Shown here in pieces: positions 63,920-64,000 of a stretch of 64,000 bases of DNA (position 1 is its first letter; each line of letters begins with the position of its first letter). Source of the DNA: Sphingomonas aliaeris (GTDB taxonomy: Bacteria; Pseudomonadota; Alphaproteobacteria; Sphingomonadales; Sphingomonadaceae); contig NZ_CP061035.1 of the NCBI RefSeq assembly GCF_016743815.1, positions 2,606,501 through 2,670,500 of the forward strand, read 5' to 3'. A program made the position numbers and the translations under genes. Under the pieces are notes generated by a model. That model saw nothing but the letters and a program-made list of their open reading frames with translations, ran no database searches and was not told where the DNA came from.

Positions 63920-64000
63920 TCAGTCCTTGTGGAAGAACAGGTCCGCTACGCTTTGCGCGATCCGGGCGGGGCGGTGCGTGACGGCGTCGACGCAGCACCA
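63920..64000 (-). CDS. Acyl-CoA thioesterase-like protein (C-terminus only)
   Basis: The last 26 codons of a gene that continues beyond the right edge: CCVDAVTHRPARIAQSVADLFFHKD. The CVDAVT.RPARI pattern resembles the end of hotdog-fold (4HBT/YbgC-type) thioesterases. Too short for certainty. Confidence 0.45.
   Translation of the reverse strand, partial: WCCVDAVTHRPARIAQSVADLFFHKD

Overview
The window is a 64-kb stretch of GC-rich chromosomal DNA from an alphaproteobacterium, most probably a Sphingomonas or close relative (Sphingomonadaceae). The pointers are a PEPxxWA-CTERM protein, a UPF0262 protein (a mainly alphaproteobacterial family), a TonB/ExbB/ExbD/ExbD operon with a Pro-rich TonB, the strong GC bias at third codon positions, and dispersed palindromes of the GTGCTTCGACAGGCTCAGC and CCCGCGAAGGCGGGGATCC kinds. 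This placement is by recognition only; no 16S or marker search was possible. Nearly everything is housekeeping. The only mobile element is an IS30-family insertion sequence near the right edge. I see no rRNA, tRNA, CRISPR array or prophage.

Layout. 1-4683: 3' part of an exported cyclophilin, then a sulfate-assimilation run (cobA, DUF2849, cysI, DUF934, cysH). 4996-7885 (-): an RNB ribonuclease after dnaB. 8022-15724: PEPxxWA protein, PAP2 phosphatase, chemoreceptor, UPF0262, GH25-like protein, cdd, a ParD-like protein, map, dcd and a hypothetical gene. 16427-19501 (-): a TPR protein and tonB-exbB-exbD-exbD. 19717-28427: hypothetical genes, folB, GNAT, DUF1285, Nudix and CCA-transferase genes, a GGDEF/EAL protein and parC. 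28638-36980: glycosyltransferase, XRE regulator, a Doc/AbrB toxin-antitoxin pair, CDF transporter, DUF4893 lipoprotein, 3-hydroxybutyrate dehydrogenase, patatin and zinc metallopeptidase. 37367-40721 (-): dgt and a TPR/SPOR protein.

40994-60026 (-) is a complete division and cell wall (dcw) cluster in transcription order mraZ-rsmH-ftsL-ftsI-murE-murF-mraY-murD-ftsW-murG-murC-murB-ddl-ftsQ-ftsA-ftsZ. Most junctions are ATGA/GTGA overlaps or gaps of a few bases. The mraZ leader carries two arrays of GGGG-type pentamers at exact 10-bp spacing that look like MraZ operators. Palindromic elements sit at several dcw junctions (murE/murF, murC/murB, ddl/ftsQ) and one lies inside murD. Right of the cluster are a small membrane protein, cysK, a short ORF, a deoxyinosine DNA glycosylase, the IS30 element and the end of a probable thioesterase gene.

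The most notable points are: (i) a 113-bp palindromic element with a 7-bp target duplication inside the essential gene murD; (ii) single-base frameshifts in map, tonB, parC and murD, three of them in short G or C runs, which suggest systematic indel errors in this assembly and which create a false 830-codon MurD-FtsW fusion; (iii) the 10-bp-period repeats upstream of mraZ; (iv) a perfect three-way-junction palindrome between murC and murB; (v) a GH25-fold protein that appears to lack its catalytic acids. I did not find a convincing wholly new multi-gene system.
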